A DNA stretch of 64,000 nucleotides, taken from NCBI GenBank assembly GCA_007922305.1, contig ML677328.1, positions 8,289,787 to 8,353,786 on the forward strand, in the 5' to 3' direction. The notes under the pieces were generated by a model. The model was not told where the DNA came from. It did no database searches and was given only the letters and a program-made list of their open reading frames with translations. This DNA is from Dermatemys mawii (Eukaryota > Chordata > Testudines > Dermatemydidae). The stretch's first letter is position 1. Every line of letters begins with the position of its first letter. Position numbers and translations under genes: made by a program. Positions 10,784-22,900 of the stretch are shown piece by piece.

Positions 10784-13700
10784 TTTCTGTAGTTATACAA
10801 TATTTGTATTAGTGTCTAGATTATAAGCCCTTTGCAATAGGGATCAGTTACACCGACTTTCAACTGTGTATCACCCAGCCTTTCATTCCCATATGTTCCA
10901 ATTATATACCTCTCCTTCTGAAAGCCCAGGTCTGTAATTGCCCCATGAAATATGCTTTTTCCTACCAAAGGTGTCTTCTTAGGACATGTGCAAGAGGAGC
11001 AACTGTCTTCTCCATTCTTCTGGAAAGATTCAGAGGCAAGTAACCAGCATCTCTTTCTACCACAGCCCTGACCCTCAGCCTTCACTGAAGATTCACCCTT
11101 CAGCCAACATTGACAGGCCCTGTGGGATTTTTCCACGCACAGATCTATCTTCAGTGCCAAATTCTCCCTCCAACCAACATAGCCATCCAGAAGCCTGCAT
11201 TTGGGGAACATCAAACACCTCACATGGGATACCCTTGTAACCAAAATAAGGAGTATCATCAGGACCCCCGAGGACCCATTCTTATAGCTGCAAACTTTCC
11301 CCTCCCTTCAAGAGTTGGAAGCAATGAGAGATAGTTTGGAGTGGAGTAGCCAGGGCCTGAAGAGAGTTAGGTTTACAATAGACAAAGAAACTTTACCCAT
11401 TTACTTAACTCAAACCAAAAATGAATAATGTTTAATTATTTAAAACTACTTTCTACAGTATGCCCCATTCATTTTGAAATGTCCATTTAAAATTCCTGAG
11501 CTACAGAAGACCAGATACTCTGAAGAGGTAAAATGACATATCTCCATCAACTTCCATGATGCTTCACCAATTTACAACGGCTGAGGTGCTGACCCATAAT
11601 GGCCCGGGGATATTGCCTATATCTTACAGACCAAAGCATGGGACAGTGTGTCCTCTTTGATTGTTTCAAGGAGAATTTTTCTCAAGATTTACAGTTAACC
11701 CACAGCATACTGGGAGGAAAGGACTGTGGTACCTACTCTGTGCTGTGTGGCTACTTATACAGTACAAACAATCAAGAAAGCTTATTGTGCACTTCACTAT
11801 TAAGTCTAAGTATTTTGAACTAGGAATTCTTCTTTAACCCTGCAATATACAGTGATGGTATCTTTCCATAAATATGAAATTTAATGGGCTCCTTTTCATA
11901 ATTTGCAGGGCAAACTAAATTAAACACTGCCCAGCCTTTTTTCTGTGTTAAGCAATACTGATTTGATTTCAAGTTTCTGCAGCTGCTGAAATATTTCACC
12001 AAGGTTTTGTCCTGATCCCACTGAAGTAACTGGAAATTCTGCCATTGATTTTGATGGAAGGTAGAAACGGGCCCCAAAAGAGGAAGGGAAAATAACGATA
12101 GCTCAAGGCAAATCCTAGAAAGATATTTCTTTATTCATGGCATACAAAGTCATCCCAGGGCACCACTTAAACTTCACTTAATCCTTTTATGCAGGTTGTG
12201 AGAATTAAATAATGCACAGGGCCATGTGTCAGTCTTCCGGGCTGTGGTTAATTTCACCCAGAGGGATCGATTGCAAGGTAACCGGTGACTAAATGTGGAA
12301 TTAGTGGCTGTGACAGGGACTGAACCATGGAATGAAATGGCAATAAAAATTGTTTGATATAGTTTGGGTACAATTCCACAGACATATTATCTCATTTTAG
12401 ATTTATAAATGAATGTTTTAAATTCTCCTCCCACCTTGGGCTGCCTACTGCTGCACACTAGTATGCTACGTTAACAAATCAAACAATGAAAAGGAAATGC
12501 TGTGATGAAAAGTAGTTAAATTTATCTATACAGATCACCATTGTAAGTGTTAGTTTAATTAACTGAACTGCTAAAATTACTGTTAACATTCTTAGAGTTT
12601 TCTTGATGTTGCCAGTTTCTTCTTTAATAGCCAACATAACACAGTAGATAAAAGAAGTTGGCTGACTGATATGATGCACTACACTACATAAGCTTTTGAA
12701 AGGAAAGGTTTTCTCCTATCTCCACTTTTTCTTTGAGTGTCCCTTTTTTTTTTGGCTCTTTCTGTGTGTGTGATATATGTGTGCATACTTGATTTTCTCT
12801 CCAGTGGCTGACAAAGTTCCAAAGAAGATGATTCATCGTACTCAAAAGCTCCATAAAGAAAGGTGGATCCCATCTATGATCACATATATTTTATGAGATC
12901 AACACCGAAGATGCTATAGTCAAGCAGTTAGGGTTACCTCTTTTCTCTTCTTGAAGTAAGACAATGGCCAGCCACTCTTATCTTGCGTTGGCAAAAATAT
13001 ATTGCGATTGAAAGATAGGTCAGTTTGCACAGATTTTTTTGTTTTTTACACCCCCACATACAAAATCAAAGGAATGGGGGCTAAAACTAGGGAAAATTAC
13101 TCGCAATTCTTATACAAGATCAAAAAATAGAGAAACAAACTTTGGCTGTGATCCAAAGCACTCCAGCAAAGCACTTTATCATGTATATAACCCTACTGCA
13201 GGAAAAAAGATAATTCATGTGTTTAAAATTCTCAATATTTTGCTGGATTGAGGCTTTGGTTCATGTATCAAAATTTTTGTTCCTGGGGGCCAGACCCAGA
13301 CCGTCTTATAAAACAGTTGTGATCTGAAATTAAAAGCTGTATTGTCATGCATAAAAGCACAGCAAGCTTCAGCATTGCTCTGTCCAGTGATGCCCCATCC
13401 CATATCTACTTTGTATGCTAATTGAGTTCATGCAAAGAAAGAGTATAACCATTTGAGAGATTAAGCGGAAACAACAGCTGATTTGAGTTGTATTCTTTTG
13501 GGGACACATTTGCTTTTGTTTTATTTTTGAAATACATGTACAGTACTGTATCTATACAATTAACAGTTTTTTGTATTCATTATGGGCACTGGATCTAAAA
13601 TTATTTGGGAAATTTCTCGCCGAGAAACCATCTCACTTCACCTTTACTTGAATATGTATGTATGTTTATTTTAGTTGTGTTTCTCACAATGATGGTCATT

Positions 13701-14084
13701 ATTTAAAAAAGAGTACCAAAACCAGGATACACCTACTGATATTCCACAGCAAAATAGGGAATTATCCCAGAGTGATGGCCCTGAAACAGTATGTGTTTCA
13801 GACATATTGGTAAAGACAGGCTGTCAAATTGCAAGAGCGTAGTGTAAAAGTGTGACACATACACTCCTTGACAAATACCAATAGTTGGCACTGGCCTTGA
13901 AACACTGACTGCATTTTATGAAGATATAGTGAGTGGCAGAATTAGCAATAGATGTGTTTTCCATATATTATATAATCTGCATTTGCACAAAATTTTAAAC
14001 AAACTGTTAAAATTTCATCAAAGAACTATATTAAGATAACAGTGTGGTTGCACACATTCAGTATGCAACTGAGTTAGCCATGCA
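10784..14084. other. Non-coding DNA; one unexplained 147-codon minus-strand frame
   Basis: The longest open frame not explained by a LINE lies at 10816-11259 on the minus strand (147 codons, starting MILLILVTRV, with a SCSSCTC cluster). I recognise no family. The frame has no membrane pattern beyond its start and no splice or promoter context, so chance in a less A+T-rich patch is likely. Bases 12008-12076 contain a CCCACTGAAGTAACTGG...GGGCCCC pattern like the foldback family. The rest shows nothing. Confidence 0.4.
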
Positions 14085-14330
14085 TGTGTAACCCACCTCC
14101 TGGATGTGGTGTTCTGTCCCATCCAGTGGCACCAAGACCACTGAGAGATAGAGATTAAAGAGTTTCCTTTACAACTTTAATAGCCTGTTGGCATTTAGCT
14201 CATGATGCAGTAGAGACTCATGCACTAAGCTCCAGAGATCCCTGGTTTGATCCCACCTGCTGATGACCAGGGTCTGTTAGTGTTGCACACGCAGTGGCAA
14301 CCCTCCTTCAAACATGAATAAAAGTGCTAA
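14085..14330 (+). mobile_element. tRNA-derived SINE (turtle-type pol III SINE)
   Basis: The tRNA-like head starts about 14183. A box A-like TTAGCTCATGATGC (14195-14208) and a box B GGTTTGATCCC (14244-14254) are spaced as in a tRNA gene, separated by an anticodon-arm-like stretch. Downstream, CCTGCTGATGACCAGGGTCT and GTGTTGCAC...GGCAACCCTCC fit the body I recall from tortoise-type SINEs said to derive from tRNA-Lys. The upstream part (14085-14182) probably belongs to the same or an adjoining repeat but is less certain. It is not a functional tRNA: the acceptor stem does not pair. Confidence 0.7.
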
Positions 14331-17300
14331 TAAAAATTAAACTCAAGAGATTTTACAAGAGTATAATGTGATTTTCAAACCCATCTAATACTCTGTCAAA
14401 CTAAACCACATTTCACAAGAAAAAAAGCAAAGGTGCTTGTCATCATTGAGGACTAAGGCCCTGGTCCTATAGATGATTTTGTGTGGATGACTTCAGTGGA
14501 GTCCAGGCAGCTGCAATAATTTGACCGTGCAAACTCATTTGCAGGATTGGGAAGCAAGTTTCAACTTTCTACTTACAGGTAGTCAGGTCTAGAGCTGTTC
14601 AAAAAATGTTGTTTTTTATAATGAGGAAAGTGTATTTTCCCCTACTCTACTCTCATTGGAAAATAGCTGAAACATTTTTCCCCCAAAAGAAAAATAAAAG
14701 GAGTGATAATAGACATGGGTGGTATGGAAGTCAGAAAAGAGTTGACAGTCATGAGAAGAAGGATGAATATGAAACTTGTGCTCAAGAGGAAGAGAATGTT
14801 GGTGGAGATTCGGCTGAGAATGCTCCTTTAATTAGTTGGCACTTCGAGATATCAGTTTTGGATACAATGAGCTGAAATAAAGTCAGTGAAAATAAGGTGC
14901 TGGTAAAGATAAGACAGGTAGAAAGTGAGAAAAGATCAGAGAAAGTGAAAGGTGTGTATTTGCGAGTGCATATCATTCAATTCACAACCATGGTACCTGT
15001 GGAGGATGAAACCAGCAGAAACAGGAGACAAAGTCTGGAGGATACCCATAATGGATTGATCTGGCAGAAGAGGATCTAGTATTGTCGATCGCAGAAGACA
15101 AATGAATAGAAAATAGAAACAAAATCAGGACAGCAAGGTAACCAAGACATTGAGGTAAGATGCTAAACCTTTCACAAGTTTCTGATTTGGAGCAAATCTT
15201 GTGGATGTGTCTTTCCACAGACACAGCCTGCTTGGAATCAAATAATACAAATAATGTCGTAATTGAGGAGGAGTAATTACTCTATTCAGCAGCTCATAGC
15301 TCTTGTATGATTTCATTAAAATTAGGAAGCTTTCACACAGAAGCAGACAGCATATGAAGCGGCTGGTATTATGTAATGGCAAAATTCAAATCCATAAATG
15401 TTACAACTCTGGTTACAGTACATGGGCAATATAGTATTTTTGTCAGGAGCTGGTGTGTTTTACTGAAAGATAAACATAATAAAGTTTCAGACAATATGAA
15501 AACAGCTTTCGGAAATAAATAATTGGTACAATATTTGGGAGAAATATAAATGTAACGTCCCAGTAATGTTACAGGAGAAGATCCTACACAGTCATCTCCT
15601 TTCTCTTTTTTTTCTTTTCTTTAGCACTGCAGAAGGTCAGTCAGTTGCACCTTTTCTGCTGTCCTTTACGTTTCAAAAAGTTCCTTTTGATCTTTCTGTA
15701 TATTCCCATTGTATTTTTGCTGGTTCATGTCTATGTTTGAACATGTTCCTGTCAGTTTATATATGTGTAACAAGAACAAGCAAGCACATTTTTTTTTGCT
15801 GTTTTATATTTTTAATATATGGGAACATGATAGAAAGAGAGGTCCCCCTGTTTAAAAAATACCCTATAATTGCTAGAGTCCTTCATAGATACAAAATTTG
15901 TATCCTCATCCAATCCACAAAAATGATCCACAAGCATCCACATCCATGGATATAAAGTGGATATCTGCACATTTGCAGAGCTTTACCTGTTGCTTCTATA
16001 AAGGGGAACCCAGAGCCCATGCCAGGCACCAAGCACATTTGTGGAGGGATGTGGGAGGAATTCCTTCCTCCCAGATTGCAAACTCACTCTTCAAAGCCTA
16101 CTTCCAACCAGTTGCTGGAGTAGACTACTTGGACACATGTAGTTTCCACCCTTGACTTACAGGAAGGAGGAAAGGGTGAACCCTGTAGGGCATTCTCTGG
16201 CTGCATATTTCCTCCAAGTCATTCCCTTCCTCAGCCCTCCTTCTCCACCCAACTTGCTGCACTAGGAAGGAGCTTAAAGAGCTGAGATCTGTGTTGCATG
16301 GGGGATGCACACTCCCGTCAGAGTTTTCCCAAACCTCACATAGCAGACCAGATTGGTTCCTATACCAGGAAGTCCTGTGCCCTCATCTGCTTAAAAATAA
16401 AAAGTAGTGACTGAACACACGCATTTGTTTATATATTTGTTTTATTCAATGAAGTCTAAAAAGGGCACCCATCCATATATCTTTATCGCAGTCCCAAGAG
16501 CAATCTCAACTAGGCTATTCTTATTTCATAAGATTCTCACCAACCTCAAGCTCTGACCCCCAATCTACCCATTTCTCACGTATTTCCCGGTATAACTCTG
16601 AAACATTTGCTCCCAACTCTAGAATCCTTTGTTCTACTGTTTCAGTAAAAATCATGTACTGTATAGCCCCTGATTTGAAGCCTGGCCTTCACAAACTCTG
16701 CCTTTTGAGTCTGTACTTTTCAGATCAAGTTTTTTTGGCCAGCACAACTTAGGTAATTTAGATGTCTAAGCTCTTGAGTTGCAGGTTCAAATTAATGTCT
16801 AAATTTACAAAAAGTCTGGGGAGACAGAAGAGCCATTCCCACCCCATGAACAGAATGATTTGATGAAAACTCCACACAGGAAATCCCATACAATTTTTTT
16901 CTTTCCCAGGCTTTCCCTTCTGAGGCCCTTCCCCTCTCTCCTGTGAGACAGACAGACACACACACTCTTCAGCTATATCATGGACTTGTTTTGGTGACAT
17001 ACTACAGGATTCAAGTTCTAGGTTTTTACATATGCTTTCTATGCAACTAGCAAATAACTTTTTTATCCTCCACTATGAATTAAATGGGCTACTATTGACA
17101 TTTGAATGAAAAGACTACTTCAGGATTGCATTTCAAAGCTCCTAAAATGACAAAAACAAATGCAGACCATAAAGGTAGCTGGAAAACAGTTGAAAATTAT
17201 TACTGTAATCATGCACTCTATGAATTTTTATTGCAAGTGGAAGTATTTAACACTTTTTTGTTAGTAATGCAAAGTTTGGAGAAAACATTATGTGGAATTA

Positions 17301-17819
17301 TCCCATATCTACCACTCCATAATTTTCTTTTGTAATTAAGAATGGCCTAATCTTGGCTTAACATCCATAAGCAGGCATTAGAACAATGAACGGGAGTCAG
17401 ATCAAAGCAGATATTTACTAGGTCAAATGCTGTGGTAGATTTCAAAGTAATATTGTTCATGACTTCAAAAATGCCAAGTTGGCATGCTATTATACTGTGC
17501 ACTGTAGAAAGGGCTTAAATCATTAATATCATGACTGTTAGCAGCCTTCCACTAGGAGTGATTTTAAACAGCATAGTCTAAGGTGGATTTAAGACAGAAA
17601 CTGTATACCATCTATTGATATTCCCATACTGCCTTTTGGAAACTGCCTTCACACAATGCAGTTAGACTATCTGAAGGCTACACGTCATGTTACCCACCAC
17701 ACTGTATTTCTTGCTCGTACAATGCATTTAAAATTTATTTCTATCTGGAAATCTGCTTTTCCTACACTGAGGAGAAACAATTACAGCTTTTAATGGACAA
17801 CATTTGTCTTCACTAACAT
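14331..17819. other. Mostly non-coding DNA; one possible repeat
   Basis: Bases 15870-15990 contain clustered GATCCACAAGCATCCACATC, ATCCATGGAT and GTGGATATCTGCA motifs. These resemble a turtle repeat I remember only vaguely. A 129-codon frame at 15566-15955 starts with a hydrophobic run (LLSLFFLFFST), but it lies in T-rich DNA, where such runs arise easily. A short (GACA)/(CA) run is at 16949-16968. No gene is supported. Confidence 0.4.
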
Positions 17820-17849
17820 ATACTAGAAATTCTGACAGGAAAAACAGAT

Positions 17850-19445
17850 ATGATAACAGATGATAAAGTCATTGTGGAGAAACTAAATGAATTCTTTGCT
17901 TCGGTCTTCACAGCTGAGGATGTTAGCGAGATTCCCAAACCTGAGCCGTCTTTTGTAGGTGACAAATCTGAGGAATTGTCACAGATTGAAGTGTCACTAG
18001 AGGTAGTTTTGGAACTAATTGATAAACTTAACTGTAACAAGTCACCGGGACCAGACGGCATTCACCCAAGAGTTCTGAGAGAACTCAAATGTGAAATTGC
18101 GGAACTATTAACCAGGGTTTGTAACCTGTCCTTTAAATCGGCTTCTGTACCCAATGACTGGAAGATAGCTAATGTAACGCCAATATTTAAAAAGGGCTCT
18201 AGAGGTGATCCCAGCAATTACAGACCGGTAAGTCTAACGTCCGTACCGGGCAAACTAGTTGAAACAACAGTAAAGAATAAAATTGTCAGGCACATAGAAG
18301 AACATAAATTGTTGGGCAAAAGTCAGCATGGTTTCTGTAAAGGGAAATCATGTCTTACTAATATATTAGAGTTCTTTGAAGGGGTCAACAAACATGTGGA
18401 CAAGGGGGATCCAGTGGACGTAGTGTACTTAGATTTCCAGAAAGCCTTTGACAAGGTCCCTCTCCAAAGGCTCTTATGTAAATTAAGTTGCCTTGGGATA
18501 AGAGGGAAGAGCCTTTCGTGGATTGAGAACTGGTTAAAAGACAGGGAACGAAGGGTAGGAATAAATGGTAAATTTTCAGAATGGAGAGGGGTAACTAGTG
18601 GTGTTCCCCAAGGGTCAGTCCTAGGACCAATCCTATTCAACTTATTCATCAATGATTTGGAGGAAGGGGTAAACAGTGAGGTGGCAAAGTTTGCAGATGA
18701 TACTAAACTGCTCAAAATAGTTAAGATCCAAGCAGACTGTGAAGAACTTCAAAAAGATCTCACAAAACTAAATGATTGGGCAACAAAATGGCAAATAAAA
18801 TTTAATGTGGATAAATGTAAAGTAATGCACTTTGGAAAAAATAACCCCAACTATACATACAATATGATGGGGGCTAATTTAGCTACAACTAATCAGGAAA
18901 AAAATCTTGGAGTTATCGTGGATAGTTCTCTGAAGATGTCCATGCAGTGTGCAGTGGCAGTCAAAAAAGCAAACAGGATGTTAGGAATCATTGAAAAAGA
19001 GATAGAGAATAAGACAGAGAATATCTTATGGCCCCTATACAAATCCATGGTGTGCCCACATCTTGAACACTGTACAAATGTGGTTTCCTCATCTCAAAAA
19101 GGATACACTGGCATTAGAAAAGGTTCAGAGAAGGGCAACTAAAATGATTAGGGAATTGGAATGGGTCCCATATGAGGAGAGATTAAAGAGGCTAGGACTT
19201 TTTAGCTTGGAAAAGAGGAGACTAAGGGGGGATATGATAGAAGTATATAAAATTATGAGTGGCATGGAGAAAGTGAATAAGAAAAAGTTATTTACTTGTT
19301 CCCATAATAGAAGAACTAGGGGCCACCCATTGAAATTAGTGGGCAGCAGGTTTAAAACAAATAAAAGGAAGTTCTTCTTCACACAGCGCACAGTCAACCT
19401 GTGGAACTCCTTGCCTGAGGAGGCTGTGAAGGCTAGGACTATAAC
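17850..19445 (+). pseudogene. CR1 ORF2 fragment: reverse transcriptase and C-terminal region, frameshifted
   Basis: The first frame (17850-19142) encodes the reverse transcriptase that copies CR1 RNA at the target nick. Visible motifs are NEFFASVFT (about residues 13-21), SPGPDGI (65-71), [27 protein letters not shown] (catalytic block A, about 190-200), [11 protein letters not shown] (block B) and FADDT (F at 281, the catalytic Asp pair at 283-284). After LYKSMVCPHLEHC the frame shifts: this copy reads CACTGTACAAATG where the copy at 48.9 kb reads TACTGTGTACAAATG, a 2-bp loss. The other frame (from about 19063) carries the C-terminus with RRATKMI, EERLKRLGLFSLEKRRL and LWNSLPEEAVKA. It then runs into the inserted element. 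The first Met is not a natural start, since CR1-like sequence continues upstream of it. Confidence 0.95.
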
Positions 19446-20167
19446 AGGTGTGACAAAGCTCTGTCCTTACCTTCGTGGATCCTGCGTTTCCTGGCGGATT
19501 TTTACCAGCCTCAGCGGCTCACTGTGACCCTCCACGGAGCCCTTCTCTCTCTGGAGACAAGGTCACAGTCTATTGAGCCATTTTCATCACAAACCAGTGA
19601 GGAGAAGCTATCCTTCCTGGCACAGTCTCTATTGTCTCCCAATCTCAGAGACTAATTAGGGGAGGCAGAAAGGGGGGAGCCCAGGCCCGCCCTCTACTCT
19701 GGGCTCCAGCCCAGGGACCCTAATAGTATCAGCTAAGACGGCTGACCTTTTATCCACAAAACACAATACAATTCCCTGGGCTACTTCCCCACAGCAGTCC
19801 CTGCTTCTTCAAACTCCACTTCACCCCTACCTCAGGGCCTCCTTCCTTCTATATGATAAGTTGTCCACCACTCAGTCTCACCAACAGCATAACTTCCTTC
19901 CACAGCTCCTGACACCCACAACCCACCTGACTGACTGGGAGGTTTTTATCTGGATTCAGCCAGTCCCTGATTGGCTTCAGGTGTCCCAATTAGGCTAGCT
20001 GTTTCTACTCCTTTCTAGAAGGTTCTTAATTGGCCCCAGGTGTCTTGATTGGTCTGGAGTAGCCTTTGTTTGGCTATCCAGGGAACAGGGACCTGCACAC
20101 CCTGAGACTAATGTACCTGCCTTCCAGCACTCTCCTATATCCTTCTGGTCTGACTCTGTCACACAGG
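19445..20167. mobile_element. 715-bp element inserted in CR1 (4-bp target duplication)
   Basis: The insert spans 19449-20163. It begins TGTGACAAAGCTC and ends GACTCTGTCACA, giving terminal inverted repeats TGTGACA(A/G)AG. The tetramer CAGG flanks both ends (19445-19448, 20164-20167). The empty site ATAACAGGGTTTAAAAG is present intact in the CR1 copies at 9.8-10.1 kb and 48.3-49.7 kb, so the boundaries are secure. TGT...ACA ends with a 4-bp duplication fit a solo LTR; the longer inverted repeats also allow a non-autonomous DNA transposon. The interior is G+C-richer than its surroundings and has no coding frame of note. Confidence 0.85.
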
Positions 20168-20420
20168 GTTTAAAAGAAAACTGGATAAATTCCTGGAGGT
20201 TAAGTCCATTAATGGCTATTAGCCAGGATGGGTAAGAAATGGTGTCCCTAGCCTCTGTTTGTCAGAGGCGGGTGATGGATGGCAGCAGAGAGATCACTTG
20301 ATCTTTACCTGTTAGGTTCACTCACTCCGGGGCACCTGGCATTGGCCACTGTTGGTAGACAGGATAGTGGGCTAGATGGACTTTTGGTCTGACCCACTAC
20401 GGCCTTTCTTATGTTCTTAT

Positions 20421-22369
20421 ATTTAATAATTGTTATTTAGAATAAGTCTATTTGTAGTTAAATGACTTCATTTGAGATGGACTTCCAATTTAAGGTATAA
20501 CTTAGGTGCTTAGAACTGTCTGTATTTACAAGTATTTTAATAAAAAAATTCTTCTGCCTGAAATTCCACTTACATAAATATTTTATTGTACACTGAAAAA
20601 TGCATTGATCACATCAGTAAAAAGAAAAGTACGTATTACTAAATATGTTAGTAATAAATATGTATGTACTTAAACCGTTAGTATAGTTTCTTCTATGAAT
20701 AAATTCCACATTGAAATACTGTGCATCCGTGAAGGCCTAATGTGATAGCAAGCCAGCAGCAATCTGATTCAGTGGCATATCCAGTTACATAATATGGATA
20801 ACGAGGATGAAAACTAGCTTCAATCTACAGTGTGTTCCCAGAGTGCCCTACAAAATGTACAATGCTTTTGCAGAGGTTTCATAAATCACAGTACAGTATT
20901 TTAAAAAACTATTAATTTGGGGGTAACGTTAAGAGATGCAATCTCTTCTTACAGGAGCCAGTGCTATGATATGAACAGCTATCTTGACTCCCATTAATTT
21001 CAAAGGGAGTTTATGATGATCTGCAATGCATTCAAAGGAAGAACTGAAATAGCATGGTATGTAAATGAGTAGACCCATTGCTCTACTAAGAAATAAAGGG
21101 TTAAAAGGATTGGAAATACAGAAAAACAAAGCCCATTTGAAGCATATTAAGCATTAGATTGAATGAGTGGACTACTTGGTAGCATTTAAACAGAACTTGG
21201 AGAAGTCTGAATATGGAGATACTTAGAGCGACAACAGAGCATGCAGCAGAGAGATGGGATCCAATGAATAAATATGCAAGTTCCAGTAGTTCCCTCTGTT
21301 GGTGAATATTAATCCTATCTTCCTTGCCTTTTCACTATATTTATTCATAAACATATCTACATATCTTTTGAACTCATTGTTTCAATTAAATAACTTTCCT
21401 GGTAAGTTACTCCAAATCTTTATTACATTTAAAATGCAAAAGTTCTGCAGTTACTTTTAATTTCCAAATGCTTTGCTCAGCTCTCCCAAGGTTTCCCTGA
21501 CAACTGGTAAGGGGAGTGTAAAATTTTACCAAGCATATCAAACCAATCCCTGTTCAGAATGGTACGGTCAGAAAATATGTTCCGCAACACCAGATGTAGA
21601 TTGAATCCATTCCTACTGAAAGAGCTTAAAAATAAAGCTTACACAGAAAATCAAAGTGAAGATTTTAATATTTCAAAATGTAGATTCCCTGCAATCTCCA
21701 AATATTATTTGGGAAGACTGAGCCAGACCTAACCTATGCCAACCTGTTTTAGCATCTGCTAATCTCTCACAGTGAAGTACCAGACAACACATTATTAAGA
21801 AAGTTAACACAAACTAATAAACCTCCTGTTTCATGGGAATGTAGCCCAAGGTCCAGTGTGCTTCAGCAGCAATCACAGGAACTACAAATTGTAGACTACA
21901 ACCTGTGGCATGTTCGGAGAAATTCCTGGTTCCTGCCAGGATGTACCCTCTGTCCCGCAGCAGGAGGTCTCAGCACTGCCTGAGCTGGGAGCCGGGAGCA
22001 GGCAAGCAGAGAGAAGGCTGGTGGACTGTAATCCTGTTCTATGTTCTTTACAGAACAAAGCCTTGGTTTGTCTGAATGGGTCTGGTTGGAGGTGAACACA
22101 TACTGACACACAACATAGAGCACACCAAGGAGCCTCAGGTTCAGTTTCCCAAAGTTGTGTAAAAAGTTGCAAGGCAGGCTTCCTTTATATCTTGAACCTC
22201 CTCATAGTGAGCCAGTGAACAGGCAGGAGGCTTCACGGCCTTTTCCCACTTTTCAGAGAAAGGCATTATAAACAAGGTGAAAGAGCAGGCAAGCTGCCAG
22301 CAGCATACTTGAATAAATAAGAGGCACAGATACTTAGCTTAATAATACAACAAGTAAACACAATTTATA
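20421..22369. other. Non-coding DNA; one G+C-richer unassigned patch
   Basis: Nothing recognised except 21890-22140, which is less A+T-rich, contains GGAACTACAAATTGTAGACTAC and GTTCTATGTTCTTTACAGAAC (both partly palindromic), and holds overlapping open frames of 60-96 codons on both strands. This pattern suggests a degraded repeat rather than a gene. Confidence 0.4.
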
Positions 22370-22900
22370 ACCCAGAAGAAAGAGCCAATGAATTCCACAG
22401 CTTTTATGAAGGCATGTCTGTCCCTGACTGGAATCTTCAATTTTTCAGTAATCTCAGTACTCTTACAACCTTTGTAGAAGAATTAGTTTGTCAAAGTTAA
22501 TGAACAATGAGAAACATGAAATCGAGGGTCCTGTCTCCTTTGAAGAAATAAATAGGCCATTTAAGCCATTACATATGGATAGCAACACCTGGAGAGGATA
22601 GCTTAATAGTAGAGTTTTATAAACTATTCTGTGATCATCTAGTTCTGGTGGTAAAAACAGTGTTTCAGGAGATGAGGATAAATCACACCTGCATGATACC
22701 TAAGATAAAAAGGCCATAACAGTGTGTAACCTGAGCGAGCTCTCTGCTTAATGTAAAAATTATAACATGTGCCAAGATATTGGAGCACAGGATGGAGCTG
22801 TACTGGTATACCATCAGGATTAGGTTTCATAAGGGAGAAATTCTTGGCTTCTAGAATAAGTATTTTGGTACACCAAACAGAGAGAGCTCAACCTACTTTT
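22370..22900 (+). pseudogene. Degenerate L1-like LINE reverse-transcriptase remnant
   Basis: Pieces of translation in shifting frames match the order of an L1-clade RT: an EFYKLFCDHL-like segment (22610-22640, from the block usually preceded by PGxDG), an MIPKIKR-like segment (about 22690-22715) in the place of the LIPK motif, SLLNVKIITCAKILEHRMEL (about 22735-22800) corresponding to RPISLLN..YKIL.KILA.RL, and GFHKGE (about 22820-22845) corresponding to QxGFxxGR. It has many frameshifts and stops and no catalytic YADD block. Assignment to L1 rather than a related clade (Tx1) is tentative. Confidence 0.6.

Larger units (their letters stand above)
17820..20420 (+). mobile_element. CR1 LINE, 5' truncated, interrupted by a 715-bp insertion
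   Basis: A non-LTR retrotransposon of the CR1 clade in sense orientation. It starts abruptly about 17820, upstream of the reverse-transcriptase domain, so the 5' UTR, ORF1 and endonuclease are missing. It contains most of ORF2 (17850-19445), is broken at 19445-20167 by another element, and resumes with GGTTTAAAAGAAAACTGG, the 3' UTR and the terminal TTCTTATGTTCTTAT octamers at about 20420. The copy at 48.3-49.7 kb (minus strand) is very similar, so this looks like one of the younger CR1 insertions here. The mechanism is target-primed reverse transcription. Confidence 0.95.

Noticed and set aside
14183..14290. Possible tRNA gene
   Set aside because: A and B boxes are present, but the acceptor and anticodon stems do not pair and the flanks fit a tRNA-derived SINE.
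15566..15955. 129-codon frame with a hydrophobic start resembling a signal peptide
   Set aside because: T-rich DNA readily encodes Phe/Leu runs. There is no domain, splice signal or Kozak support, and the end of the frame overlaps a probable repeat.
18323..18715. 130-codon minus-strand frame, with a near-identical one at 49266-49658 (+)
   Set aside because: Both are antisense shadows of the CR1 reverse-transcriptase domain, and their similarity comes from CR1 homology.
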